NCBI GenBank assembly: GCA_016213405.1
Contig: JACRAM010000029.1
Span: 1-51,964, forward strand
Direction: 5' to 3'
Length of the DNA stretch: 51,964 nt
Source of the DNA: Bacteroidota bacterium
GTDB taxonomy: Bacteria > Bacteroidota > Bacteroidia > Palsa-948
Below, one piece after another: positions 9,953-18,240 of the stretch (its first letter is position 1; each line of letters starts with the position of its first letter). The notes below the pieces were generated by a model, which was not told the DNA's origin, ran no database searches, and saw only the letters and a list, made by a program, of their open reading frames with translations. A program made the position numbers and the translations under genes.

Positions 9953-10912
9953 ATGAAAAAAACAATTACCCTTTTAGCTGTTTTCGCTCTGGCGATTGCA
10001 GTTCATGCCCAATTGATCAACCCAGGTTTTGAAACATGGACCAATGACCTTGCAGTGCCAACGGCAATGAATCCTAACAGCGGCAACGGCACCACGGGCT
10101 GGTGGGATTATAATTTCTTCAATAGTCCGTTGGTTGGCAGCAGCCCCGTATCGGTGTTCAGATGCGATACTGCCCATTCCGGAAATTTTTCAGCCCGCAT
10201 TAAAACAACCATTTACACCCCAACTTCATGGAACATTTATAAAGCATGGGGCATTCCTTTTATCGGACACAATTATTCTGATACATTGGGTATTGTATTT
10301 GACGGCAACCTCAACGAAACGAATCAGGTGTTTCAACCCGGCATTCCCTGCACTCAAAAATTAACTTCTTTCAGTTTCTATTACCAATATTTTCCTCAGG
10401 CAGGTGACACCGCGGAGTGCCGTGTGTTATTAGTGAAACAGCGCAATGCTGTGGCAGGTGGTTGGTTCAAAACAAATGTTGCCACCGGCTTAACCTGGCA
10501 GCAAGCTACTATTACTTTTGCTTATGTTGATACAGTAACACCCGACACGCTGTATACTTTATTCAGTTCTTCATCGCTCGACCGTTTGCCAAAACCCGGC
10601 AGCATTTTTTTGATTGATGATGCCAGCGTAACCGGAGCTTCGGGCGTTAACCAGATTTTAGCCGATGAAAGCCGCGTTGATGTTTTTCCTAATCCTGCTT
10701 CCAATGAAATTAATTTCCACGTTGCCGGTGTGAACAATGCTGCAACTATTTCAATTGTTGACATTACCGGAAAAGAAATTAGCAGCGTGGCAATACATAG
10801 CAACCTTACTACGGTTAATACCCACGCCTACAGTGACGGACTTTATTTTTACCAGCTTTATAACAAAGCAGGCAACCTCATTAAGTCAGACAAGTTTAGC
10901 GTTGTTAAATAG
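9953..10912 (+). CDS. T9SS type A sorting domain protein of unknown function
   Basis: 319 residues. A signal peptide (MKKTITLLAVFALAIAVHAQ) is followed at once by LINPGFETW, a start typical of Bacteroidota beta-sandwich lectin-like surface proteins. The middle (about 30-220) is rich in aromatic and Thr residues and resembles carbohydrate-binding jelly-roll modules, but no catalytic motif is recognisable. The last ~80 residues form a Por secretion sorting domain (VDVFPNPASNEINF ... DGLYFYQLYN ... KFSVVK). Predicted to cross the inner membrane by Sec and the outer membrane by T9SS. The leader upstream (9925-9951) is a run of TAA-containing words spaced 6-7 bp. Substrate unknown. Confidence 0.85.
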   Translation: MKKTITLLAVFALAIAVHAQLINPGFETWTNDLAVPTAMNPNSGNGTTGWWDYNFFNSPLVGSSPVSVFRCDTAHSGNFSARIKTTIYTPTSWNIYKAWGIPFIGHNYSDTLGIVFDGNLNETNQVFQPGIPCTQKLTSFSFYYQYFPQAGDTAECRVLLVKQRNAVAGGWFKTNVATGLTWQQATITFAYVDTVTPDTLYTLFSSSSLDRLPKPGSIFLIDDASVTGASGVNQILADESRVDVFPNPASNEINFHVAGVNNAATISIVDITGKEISSVAIHSNLTTVNTHAYSDGLYFYQLYNKAGNLIKSDKFSVVK

Positions 10913-10960
10913 GCATGAATTTTATTGATTATATACCAAAGGTAAACGGAAATCCGAAAA

Positions 10961-11052
10961 TGATTACACCGATTTTATTTTGATTACACAGATGAAACAA
11001 CAGAAAAGCAATCGGTGTAATCATGTATTTTTTTCGAAAATCGGTGTAATCT
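10961..11052. repeat. Nested inverted word repeat upstream of C1 peptidase
   Basis: GATTACACCGAT at 10962-10973 and the near copy GATTACACAGAT at 10982-10993 (20 bp apart) are matched by two inverted copies, ATCGGTGTAATC, at 11011-11022 and 11040-11051. The whole can fold as two nested hairpins and ends about 20 bases before the next start codon. It is the 20-bp-period member of the inverted word array class. Confidence 0.75.
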
Positions 11053-11071
11053 CGGTATAAATAAAACATCT

Positions 11072-12316
11072 ATGAAAAAACAATTGGTAACTACTGTTGC
11101 AGTGATGATTGCAATTTTATTTTACAGCATTCTGTTTGCTCAGGAGAGAAAAGACAAAGCTCAGTTCAAACCAAGATCAAATGAGTTTTATGAACAAGTG
11201 CAAAAAGGAGTGGAGGCATTTGAAGCGCCAAAGAAAGCGGATAAGCCATTGGCATTACGCATGGATTTCACCGGAATGGATGTTCCGAAATCCATGTCGG
11301 AATTCAAAACAGTGTTTGCTCAGAAACCAGAATCGCAGGGAGAAACCGGAACCTGCTGGTGTTTTTCCACCACTTCGTTTTACGAATCGGAAATAAAACG
11401 CCTGAGTAATCTGGACATTCAGCTTTCTGAATTATATACTGTTTACTGGCAGTATGTGGAGAAAGCAAAAGAGTTTGTGCGCACGCGCGGCACCTCTGCT
11501 TTTGATGAAGGTTCGGAAACAAACGGAGTGGCAGCCATGATGAAACAATATGGTATTGTTCCGTTGGATGCATATAACGGAATGAAAATCGGTCAGCCCT
11601 ATCATAACCATAGTAAAATGGTGAATGAAATGAAAGCTTATCTGCAGGGAATTAAAACTGCAAACAACTGGAACACCGATGAGATTGTTTCTACCATAAA
11701 ATCAATTATGAACTTTTATCTGGGCGAGCCGCCCACATCTGTAACGATTGCCGGAAAAAAAATGACGCCTCTTGAATACCTGAAGAACGTTACCAAATTA
11801 AATCCTGATGATTATGTTGATTTCATGAGCTTCATGGAAGCGCCTTATTGGACGCAGGCAGAATATAAAGTATCAGACAACTGGTGGCACTCGGCAGATT
11901 ATTATAATGTTCCGCTGAATGATTATATGAGCATCATTAAAAGTGCAATCAAAAGCGGATACTCCATGTCAATTGGCGGTGATGTTTCAGAAAGCGGCAT
12001 GGATAATAAATTAGGTGTTGCCATGATTCCAACGTATGATATTCCATCAGCATACATTGATGAATACGCGCGTCAGATGCGTTTCACAAATGGCTCTACC
12101 ACCGATGATCATGCCATGCACCTGGTTGGCTATGAAGAAAAAACAAACGGAACTTGGTATCTGATCAAGGATTCCGGCAGCGGAGGACAAAACAACCAAA
12201 CAGCGCCCGGCTATTGGTACATGCACGAAGATTTTATCAAGTTAAAAATGACCAGCTTCACTATTCACAAAGATGCCGTGAAAGAAATATTGGCTAAGTT
12301 TCCTAAGAAACCATGA
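11072..12316 (+). CDS. Exported C1-family cysteine peptidase (bleomycin hydrolase-like)
   Basis: 414 residues with an N-terminal signal peptide or membrane anchor (about 1-24). Papain-fold signatures: oxyanion Gln89 and nucleophile Cys95 in SQGETGTCWCFS, and the histidine motif DDHAMHLVGY (His347), as in bleomycin hydrolase/PepC (C1B). Where the family normally has the catalytic Asn (KNSWG), this protein reads WYLIKDSGSGG, with Asp at about 367. Some Bacteroidota paralogues may share this; I cannot tell here whether activity is kept. Probably a periplasmic or outer-membrane-associated aminopeptidase. The following gene starts 4 bases after its stop, suggesting co-transcription. Confidence 0.85.
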   Translation: MKKQLVTTVAVMIAILFYSILFAQERKDKAQFKPRSNEFYEQVQKGVEAFEAPKKADKPLALRMDFTGMDVPKSMSEFKTVFAQKPESQGETGTCWCFSTTSFYESEIKRLSNLDIQLSELYTVYWQYVEKAKEFVRTRGTSAFDEGSETNGVAAMMKQYGIVPLDAYNGMKIGQPYHNHSKMVNEMKAYLQGIKTANNWNTDEIVSTIKSIMNFYLGEPPTSVTIAGKKMTPLEYLKNVTKLNPDDYVDFMSFMEAPYWTQAEYKVSDNWWHSADYYNVPLNDYMSIIKSAIKSGYSMSIGGDVSESGMDNKLGVAMIPTYDIPSAYIDEYARQMRFTNGSTTDDHAMHLVGYEEKTNGTWYLIKDSGSGGQNNQTAPGYWYMHEDFIKLKMTSFTIHKDAVKEILAKFPKKP

Positions 12317-12319
12317 TGT

Positions 12320-12961
12320 GTGAATAAATTATTTCTTGCTTCATTACTTGCTGCGCTTTCATGCGGGCATTTATTGGCTCAGAAAAAAGACACTATTCTT
12401 CAGCAGGATGATTTGCTTTCTTCTCTCATTGCAGATAGTTCCCATCCGCAAAAATTACTTCCCGACCACATTATTTTCACACAGCGGATTCTTTGGGGTC
12501 AGAAAGGATTAATGCGAAACTTCAATGCATTCGAATTAACTCCCGTAAACCGCGCACACGAATTAAAGGTAAGGAGAACCATGCTTGTATGCCATCAGGT
12601 AATGGGAGGCATCACTTCTTTAGGGATGATTGGACAGGCAATTGTTGGAGCTAAATTATACAACGGAGACAGAAGTATGAAAGATTTGCACGAAGGTCTT
12701 GGGGCAGGAGTAAATATCGGTTACTTTTCCACTGCTGCCTTCTCCTTATTTGCCCCTCCTAAAATGATAAACGAAAGAAAAGGATACAGCAGCATCAAAG
12801 TTCATAAATGGCTTGCTCTTATTCATATGTCAGGAATGATTGCCACAAATATTCTTGCCGGCCAATTGGAAGGTCATCCTGAATTAAGAAAGTGGCACCG
12901 GGCTGCTGCCTACACTGCCTTTGGCGTATTTATTGCAGCAGAAGGAGTGATTAAATTTTAA
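12320..12961 (+). CDS. Exported/membrane protein with cytochrome b561-like helices
   Basis: 213 residues from a GTG start 4 bases after the peptidase stop. A signal peptide (to about Ala20, LLAQ) is followed by a soluble stretch and then four hydrophobic helices from about residue 90 on. Histidines lie at the helix ends (MLVCHQVMGG, KVHKWLALIHMSGM, KWHRAAAYTAF), a pattern reminiscent of di-haem b561-type membrane proteins. The assignment is an inference from topology and His placement. Its tight position (4 bases) before a yceI gene supports it, since YceI proteins are often encoded next to b561-type cytochromes. It could equally be a non-haem membrane protein of unknown role. Confidence 0.6.
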   Translation: MNKLFLASLLAALSCGHLLAQKKDTILQQDDLLSSLIADSSHPQKLLPDHIIFTQRILWGQKGLMRNFNAFELTPVNRAHELKVRRTMLVCHQVMGGITSLGMIGQAIVGAKLYNGDRSMKDLHEGLGAGVNIGYFSTAAFSLFAPPKMINERKGYSSIKVHKWLALIHMSGMIATNILAGQLEGHPELRKWHRAAAYTAFGVFIAAEGVIKF

Positions 12962-12964
12962 TCT

Positions 12965-13516
12965 ATGAAAAAACAGTTTGTTGTCCTGCTGGTGATTTCT
13001 TTTGCTACTATAATTTCTGTTGCACAAACTGCAGTGAAGTACGGTGCCGATAAATCAAAATCTTATATAACTTATGGCATGTCGCATCCTATGCATGAGT
13101 GGGAAGGCACAAGCAAAGAGATGAATTCTGTTCTGTTGTATAATACCGAGACAAAAAAAATTGAGAAAGCTGCCATGGCTATTCCTGTTGCAACTTTCGA
13201 CAGCCAGAATGCGAACCGCGATTCTCACATGATAGAAGTGCTGGATGGAATTAAATTCCCGAACATAACTTTTTCAAGCGCCTCCATCACAGGCGATGAA
13301 AGCAAATTATCGGTTACAGGCAATCTTGTTTTTCATGGAGTCACTAAATCCGTCACATTTGATGCCCTGAGCAAAACCACAGCAGATGGAATAGAAATCA
13401 GCGGAACGTTTTCTGTACTGATGACAGATTACAACATAGAAATTCCTTCGATGATGGGAATGCCTGCCAAAAACGAAATCACCCTGAAGTTTTTTGCTTT
13501 GTATAAGCAGAAATAG
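12965..13516 (+). CDS. YceI family periplasmic lipid-binding protein
   Basis: 183 residues: signal peptide (1-20, IISVAQ), then the YceI lipocalin-like beta-barrel. Family hallmarks are visible: the HPMHEWEG segment near the start, FDSQNANRDSHMIEVLDGIKFP, ITFSSASI, GNLVFHGVTKSVTF and the C-terminal MTDYNIEIPSM. YceI proteins bind long isoprenoid or amphiphilic ligands in the periplasm; the ligand here is unknown. It is the last gene of the peptidase - membrane protein - yceI run and faces a convergent gene 24 bases away. Confidence 0.9.
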   Translation: MKKQFVVLLVISFATIISVAQTAVKYGADKSKSYITYGMSHPMHEWEGTSKEMNSVLLYNTETKKIEKAAMAIPVATFDSQNANRDSHMIEVLDGIKFPNITFSSASITGDESKLSVTGNLVFHGVTKSVTFDALSKTTADGIEISGTFSVLMTDYNIEIPSMMGMPAKNEITLKFFALYKQK

Positions 13517-13540
13517 TCCCGATATTCTCTTTAGAAATAT

Positions 13541-13921
13541 TTAATTCTGCCTGAAAGATTTCAGCCACTTCAATGCATCTTTTTCATTGCCGAACATTTT
13601 AAGAGAAGATTTCGGTCTGATAAAATTATTCATGAAGTTGACAAGAATGCGCATGAAAGATTTATCCGTGAGCACAGCAGTTGCAATCCTTGTCTTATTG
13701 AGGATTCCGCTTTTTACATACTTATTCGCTTCAGGGGTAATGGTGAAATAGGAGCGGGCATCATACAAGGCAAGCGCTTTTTTCCCTTTGGAAAGTTTTA
13801 TATCAATCTCCGCATCTTCAAGAAGACCGCGAAGATCAATATGTACACCGTCAATTACTTTCATGCGGAGAATACCATCCTCCATCCACTTTTCATTTAT
13901 CCCTGTGCGGGTTTTTTCCAT
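13541..13921 (-). CDS. SpoIIAA/STAS-like domain protein
   Basis: About 126 residues from the ATG at 13921 (a TTG two codons upstream is less likely). The fold pattern is an N-terminal strand pair (GILRMKVIDGVHIDLRGLLED), a helix and a conserved-looking KKALALYDARSYFTITPEANKYV core, then FGNEKDALKWLKSF at the end. This matches small Bacteroidota proteins annotated as STAS/SpoIIAA-like. No catalytic residues, signal peptide or membrane segment. Probably a cytoplasmic protein or ligand-binding regulator. Convergent with yceI and 27 bases downstream of the FISUMP gene, so it may be co-transcribed with that. Confidence 0.7.
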   Translation of the reverse strand: MEKTRTGINEKWMEDGILRMKVIDGVHIDLRGLLEDAEIDIKLSKGKKALALYDARSYFTITPEANKYVKSGILNKTRIATAVLTDKSFMRILVNFMNNFIRPKSSLKMFGNEKDALKWLKSFRQN

Positions 13922-13948
13922 ATACAATGAACTAATAAAATCAGGCGC

Positions 13949-14743
13949 TCATTTATTTAAGAAAAGTCGGACACTTAGCGCTAAACCTCTGTCGCCTTTT
14001 TCAAGTTCCGCCTTATGACTGTATGCGCCCAGCTTGAAATGCCACACTTTGCTGTCGCCATCTGTTGTATCGCTCCAGAAGTGTGCGCTGGCGCCAAGTC
14101 CGTTGAAAGTTCCTTTTGCAAAACGCCATCCGCCAAACAATCCATCAAAACCGCTGCTGCCGCCTGCTTTTAAATGATCGTACACTTTTTTATCATCATC
14201 ACCCAAAAAATGATGCAAGGTTTCCCATTCTGCTTTTGCGGGCAGATGCCATCCATTGGGCACTATTGTTTTTGCGGTTTCCAAATCATATAAATAACCA
14301 TACTTGCTCACATTATTGCTGTGCTCATCATACGCCCAATAGTTTCCGCTGCCGGGTTTTCTTGCAAAGTTTTCTGCCATGATTATTTGAGCGCCAATTT
14401 TTATTATTTTATAAGTGCGTTTATCATTTTCGTCAACAAAAGTTCCGTGCCCGCAATCCTGGCAGATGCCATTCACTTTATGATGTTTGTCGCTGCGGGT
14501 TTCTCCGCACGCTGAACATTTCTCGCAATCTTTTTCCCAGTCATGATGCGCCTCGCGTGTTTTACCGCACTTGGAACATTTCTCGCAATTCTTTGACCAG
14601 TCATGCTGATCTGATTCTTTACCGCACACTGAACATTTACCACAACCGTTTGAAACGTCATGTTGTTCATCTCTGGTTGCACCGCACTGGGAGCATTTGC
14701 ATCCCACCCAGGCGTGCAAACCGATTTTACATTTGAATGACAT
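13949..14743 (-). CDS. Zn-finger-like repeat protein with FISUMP domain
   Basis: 264 residues in two parts. Residues 1-100 hold four to five ~19-residue repeats, each with H-D-W/V, then C-x2-C-x2-C-G (for example CEKCSKCGKTREAHHDW), apparently metal-binding knuckles. Residues about 100-264 form a Fibrobacter succinogenes major paralogous (FISUMP) domain: TFVDENDKRTYKIIKIG, QIIMAENFA, YGYLYDLETA, GWHLPAKAEWE, GGWR, FWSDTTDG, ALSVRLF. FISUMP proteins are normally exported, often lipoproteins; this one has no signal peptide and so appears cytoplasmic. Function unknown. The ATG at 14743 opens right into the first Cys repeat. Confidence 0.85.
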   Translation of the reverse strand: MSFKCKIGLHAWVGCKCSQCGATRDEQHDVSNGCGKCSVCGKESDQHDWSKNCEKCSKCGKTREAHHDWEKDCEKCSACGETRSDKHHKVNGICQDCGHGTFVDENDKRTYKIIKIGAQIIMAENFARKPGSGNYWAYDEHSNNVSKYGYLYDLETAKTIVPNGWHLPAKAEWETLHHFLGDDDKKVYDHLKAGGSSGFDGLFGGWRFAKGTFNGLGASAHFWSDTTDGDSKVWHFKLGAYSHKAELEKGDRGLALSVRLFLNK

Positions 14744-14839
14744 ACTATATTTTCTTTTTATTGATTGATAAGAGCGATAATTTCAAGTGTCAAAAGTATA
14801 AAAAAAGCATACTGATACAATTCAAAATAATATTGAAAT

Positions 14840-14995
14840 GTGAGTTCGGTTCAAACTATTCTACATTGATTTTAATCCGAAAGCATTGTTTGTTATTGGA
14901 CTCCTTTGGAGTCCAATATGAATAGAAAAACATTTAGCTATTCACCTCCGACCCCTTCGGGGTCGAACAACATTTTACTTTGAACCCGAACTCAC
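14840..14995. repeat. 156-bp MITE-like element with internal REP-type hairpins
   Basis: The ends form an inverted repeat, GTGAGTTCGGTTCAAA (14840-14855) against TTTGAACCCGAACTCAC (14979-14995), identical apart from one inserted base. Inside lie two perfect palindromes: an 11-bp stem TATTGGACTCC / GGAGTCCAATA with TTT loop (14894-14918), and a 7-bp stem CGACCCC / GGGGTCG with TTC loop (14949-14965). No coding capacity. Probably a non-autonomous mobile or REP-type element. Confidence 0.7.
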
Positions 14996-15150
14996 GTTGT
15001 TGTAACTAAAAAAACAATTACTCATAAAATAAGTGGCGGATACTGAATACATAAAAAGCACTGTTGGGTACTTGATTACTGAGTACAGATTTTAATCCAC
15101 GCTTTCCTTCTTATTTGTAAATTCGCTTCCATTTATAAATCGAAATAAAT

Positions 15151-15271
15151 TAGGACTTACGCAACAACAAAAAGCAATGCCACAAAATCACAAAAGCACT
15201 AAAAAATACACACCAAAGTTTAGTGTGGTTTCGTGTTTTAGTGTTTTAGTGGCAAAACTGCGTAAGTCCTA
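15151..15271. repeat. 121-bp MITE candidate with TA-flanked terminal inverted repeats
   Basis: Perfect 13-bp terminal inverted repeats TAGGACTTACGCA (15151-15163) and TGCGTAAGTCCTA (15259-15271). The outer TA on each side fits TA target duplication as in IS630/Tc1-type transposition. The interior is itself an imperfect palindrome built of 8-bp words (CACAAAAT, CACAAAAG, CACTAAAA on the left; TTTCGTGT, TTTAGTGT, TTTAGTGG on the right). No transposase in the window carries these ends. Confidence 0.7.
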
Positions 15272-15318
15272 TAAATATGAAATCGAAGATTCACAAATAC
15301 CTTTAAAAAATAAAATGT

Positions 15319-16068
15319 ATGAGTAAATTACTTGCAGGAAAAACCGCCATCATCACAGGTGCCTCTCGCGGTATTGGAAAAAGCATCGCTATGAAATTTG
15401 CAGAGCACGGAGCCGACATTGCGTTCTCTGATGTGGTGCCTACAGAAAAAACCGATCCCGTAGCTGCCGAAATTGCTGCGCTGGGCGTTAAAGCAAAAGC
15501 ATATCAGTCCGATGCTTCCGATACAAAAGCGTCTGAAGAGTTTGTTGAAGCGGTTATAAAAGATTTTGGTAAAATAGATATTCTGGTAAACAATGCAGGC
15601 ATCACACGCGATCAATTGCTTCTCAGAATGACAGAAGAACAGTGGGACCTAGTAATGAAAGTGAATCTCAAATCGGTTTTCAACCTCACCAAAGCCGCGC
15701 AGCGCTATATGATAAAAGCGCGTTCAGGCAGCATCATCAACATGGCATCGGTGGTGGGGATAAAAGGCAATGCAGGACAATCAAATTACTCCGCATCAAA
15801 AGCAGGAATCATCGGCTTCACAAAATCAATCGCGCTTGAACTCGGTTCGCGCAATGTTCGCTGCAATGCCATAGCTCCCGGCTTCATCGAAACTGAAATG
15901 ACAGCCGTGCTCGACCCCAAAGTAGTGGAGCAATGGAAGCAACAGATTCCGCTCAGGCGTGCAGGCACACCCGAAGATGTTGCAAACCTTGCCGTGTTCT
16001 TCGGCTCTGATTTGTCTTCTTACATCACTGGACAAGTGCTCACTGTTTGCGGAGGAATGCTCACTTAA
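15319..16068 (+). CDS. fabG: 3-oxoacyl-[ACP] reductase
   Basis: NADPH-dependent reductase of the type II fatty acid elongation cycle; 249 residues, the normal length for this short-chain dehydrogenase. Motifs: nucleotide-binding TGASRGIG (13-20), NNAGITRD (91-98), catalytic Ser144, Tyr157 and Lys161 (YSASK), Asn at MKVNL, and the C-terminal VLTVCGGM. The ATG at 15319 starts two to three residues before the first beta strand, as in other FabG proteins. It stands alone, not in a fab operon, between a MITE-like element and a VWA gene, so another SDR substrate cannot be fully excluded. Confidence 0.92.
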   Translation: MSKLLAGKTAIITGASRGIGKSIAMKFAEHGADIAFSDVVPTEKTDPVAAEIAALGVKAKAYQSDASDTKASEEFVEAVIKDFGKIDILVNNAGITRDQLLLRMTEEQWDLVMKVNLKSVFNLTKAAQRYMIKARSGSIINMASVVGIKGNAGQSNYSASKAGIIGFTKSIALELGSRNVRCNAIAPGFIETEMTAVLDPKVVEQWKQQIPLRRAGTPEDVANLAVFFGSDLSSYITGQVLTVCGGMLT

Positions 16069-16070
16069 TC

Positions 16071-16146
16071 CAGCGAATTACGAATCTCTCCAATATACAA
16101 ATTGAAGTTTCGTTTATTCGTAGATTCGTACCCAATTCGTATTCGT
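16071..16146. repeat. Inverted word array upstream of VWA membrane gene
   Basis: CGAAT occurs at 16074 and 16081. The inverse word ATTCG occurs at 16116, 16124, 16135 and 16141. Spacing is irregular (6-11 bp). The array ends three bases before the next ATG. The 15-mer ATTCGTAGATTCGTA (16116-16130) recurs on the other strand at 38397-38411. Confidence 0.65.
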
Positions 16147-16148
16147 AG

Positions 16149-18239
16149 ATGAATTTTTCTCTCTATACCGATTACCCGATTTGGTTTTATTCATTCTGCA
16201 TTCTTGCAGGTGGCAGTTATGCTTTTCTTTTGTATAGGCGCGAAAAGCGTTTTGACGAAACTCCGAAGTGGGTGAGAGGGGCAATGCCTGTTTTGAGGTT
16301 TGTTGCTGTAACGCTCATTGCTTTCTTTTTGCTTTCCCCGCTTTTGAAAAATATTTCCCGCACGGTGGAGAAGCCCATCATCATTTTTGCGCAGGATCAT
16401 TCAGAATCGGTGACAGTCGGCAAGGACTCCGCTTTCTATAAAACAGAATACCGGCAAAAAGTTTCCGAATTAGTTTCTTCTCTCGCGGATAAGTTTGATA
16501 CGAATAATTATTCTTTCGGGGATAAAATCAAAAACGGGCTCACATTTGACTACAAAGAAAAGCAAACCGATATTGCCTCTCTCTTTGATGAAATCGAAAC
16601 AAGATTCTCCAACAGAAACGTAGGTGCTGTCATCATCGCTTCGGATGGGTTGTACAACAAAGGACAGAATCCGCTTTACTCTTCCGCGCAGAATAAATTT
16701 CCGGTTTACACTATTGCTCTTGGCGATACAATCGTGCGAAAAGATTTGGTTCTTGCCAAAGTTCTTTCCAACCGCATTGCCTATCTCGGAAATAAATTCC
16801 CGATTGAGATTCACATTTCAGCAAGGCAGTTAGCCGGAAAGACTTCCACCTGCACGGTTTCAAAAGGAAGTGATGTGTTGTTCACTCAGCAAGTTGTTAT
16901 CAATGGAAATAATTTTTCTACAACAGTCCCTGTTCAGTTAGATGCGAAAGAATCCGGACTTCAGCGATACACCATCAAGCTTTCAAGTATAGATGGAGAA
17001 GTAAGTTATGCCAACAACGTAAAAGATATTTTCATTGATGTGCTGGACGGCAGGCAAAAGGTTTTGATTCTTGCCGATGCTCCTCATCCTGATATTGCTG
17101 CTATTAAAAATGCTTTAGAAAGCAATGAAAATTATGAAGTGAACTCTGTTCTTGCTTCTGATTTTAATTCTTCATTGGCTGGATACAATCTTGTAATTCT
17201 TCATCAGGTGCCTTCTTCGAAAAATAAAATAGAAAAACTTCTCACAGATATTGACAAAGCAAAACTTCCTGTATTGTATATAATAGGAAGTCAGTCTTCT
17301 GTTTCTGCTTTTAATAATGCGCAATCTGATTTGTCTATTCCTTCTTCCGGTGGAAAGCTGAATGACGCGCTTCCAACCATGTCAAAGGATTTTTCTCTGT
17401 TCACCATCAGCGATGCGCTGAGAAATTATTCTATAAAGTTCTCTCCGCTTCAGTGCCCGTTCGGGAATTATAAAATAAATTCTTCTGTTTCTGTTCTCTT
17501 TAATCAGAAGATTGGTCTGGTTGAAACCCAGCAGCCCCTTTTTATTTTTTCTCAATCAGGCGAAAGAAAAACCGGAATCATCTGCGGAGAAGGAATCTGG
17601 CGCTGGCGCTTGCAGGATTTTTCCGAGCACAGCAATCAGAATGTTTTCAATGAGCTGGTAGATAAAACAGTTCAATATCTCTCCGCTAAGATTGACAAGA
17701 GTTACTTTAAAGTGATTTCTAAAAATAATTTCTATGAGAACGAATCTGTAGAATTTGAAGCGGAAGTTTATAATGACAGTTACGAACTTATCAACGACCC
17801 TGAAGTGAGTGTTTCAATTACAAACACGGATGGAAAAAGATTTCCATTCACATTCAATAAAACATCAAACGCTTATCGGTTGGATGCAGGTATTTTTCCT
17901 GTCGGCAATTACCATTATGAAGCAAAAGTGAAAGTGGGAGCAAAGCTATATTCAGAACATGGTGAGTTCAGCGTGGCTGCCTTGCAGGTTGAAATTACTA
18001 ACACCATTGCTGATCACCAACTTTTGTATTCTCTGGCAAAGAAGAGTGGGGGAGAGATGATTTATCCGAATCAACTTGACAAACTTGCCGAGATATTAAA
18101 TGCGCGAGAAGATATTAAACCAATCTCTCACAGCGAGAAGAAACTTTCTGATATGATTAATCTGAAGTGGATTTTCTTTTTGATTTTATCTTTGATTTCA
18201 CTGGAATGGTTTATGAGGAAAATTAATGGAGCATATTAA
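16149..18239 (+). CDS. Membrane-anchored VWA-type protein
   Basis: 696 residues. Two N-terminal membrane helices (about 11-28 and 47-67) and one near the C-terminus (about 672-690), with the domain between them on the periplasmic side by this topology. The first part resembles a von Willebrand A fold, with degenerate metal site FAQDHSESV instead of DxSxS, and NVGAVIIASDGLYNKG further on. The middle (about 300-480) resembles a glutamine-amidotransferase-like fold (KVLILADAPHPDIAAIKNAL, YNLVILHQVPS), and the rest is beta-sandwich. This matches a Bacteroidota family found near BatA-type operons. No bat genes are adjacent. Molecular function unknown; probably envelope-associated. Confidence 0.75.
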   Translation: MNFSLYTDYPIWFYSFCILAGGSYAFLLYRREKRFDETPKWVRGAMPVLRFVAVTLIAFFLLSPLLKNISRTVEKPIIIFAQDHSESVTVGKDSAFYKTEYRQKVSELVSSLADKFDTNNYSFGDKIKNGLTFDYKEKQTDIASLFDEIETRFSNRNVGAVIIASDGLYNKGQNPLYSSAQNKFPVYTIALGDTIVRKDLVLAKVLSNRIAYLGNKFPIEIHISARQLAGKTSTCTVSKGSDVLFTQQVVINGNNFSTTVPVQLDAKESGLQRYTIKLSSIDGEVSYANNVKDIFIDVLDGRQKVLILADAPHPDIAAIKNALESNENYEVNSVLASDFNSSLAGYNLVILHQVPSSKNKIEKLLTDIDKAKLPVLYIIGSQSSVSAFNNAQSDLSIPSSGGKLNDALPTMSKDFSLFTISDALRNYSIKFSPLQCPFGNYKINSSVSVLFNQKIGLVETQQPLFIFSQSGERKTGIICGEGIWRWRLQDFSEHSNQNVFNELVDKTVQYLSAKIDKSYFKVISKNNFYENESVEFEAEVYNDSYELINDPEVSVSITNTDGKRFPFTFNKTSNAYRLDAGIFPVGNYHYEAKVKVGAKLYSEHGEFSVAALQVEITNTIADHQLLYSLAKKSGGEMIYPNQLDKLAEILNAREDIKPISHSEKKLSDMINLKWIFFLILSLISLEWFMRKINGAY

Positions 18240-18240
18240 A

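Larger units (their letters stand above)
14744..15318. other. Gene-free 575-base stretch with two repeat elements
   Basis: Between the divergent FISUMP and fabG genes. No convincing small gene is seen. Two inverted-repeat elements (14840-14995 and 15151-15271, described separately) fill about half of it; the rest is AT-rich and presumably holds the two promoters. Confidence 0.6.
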
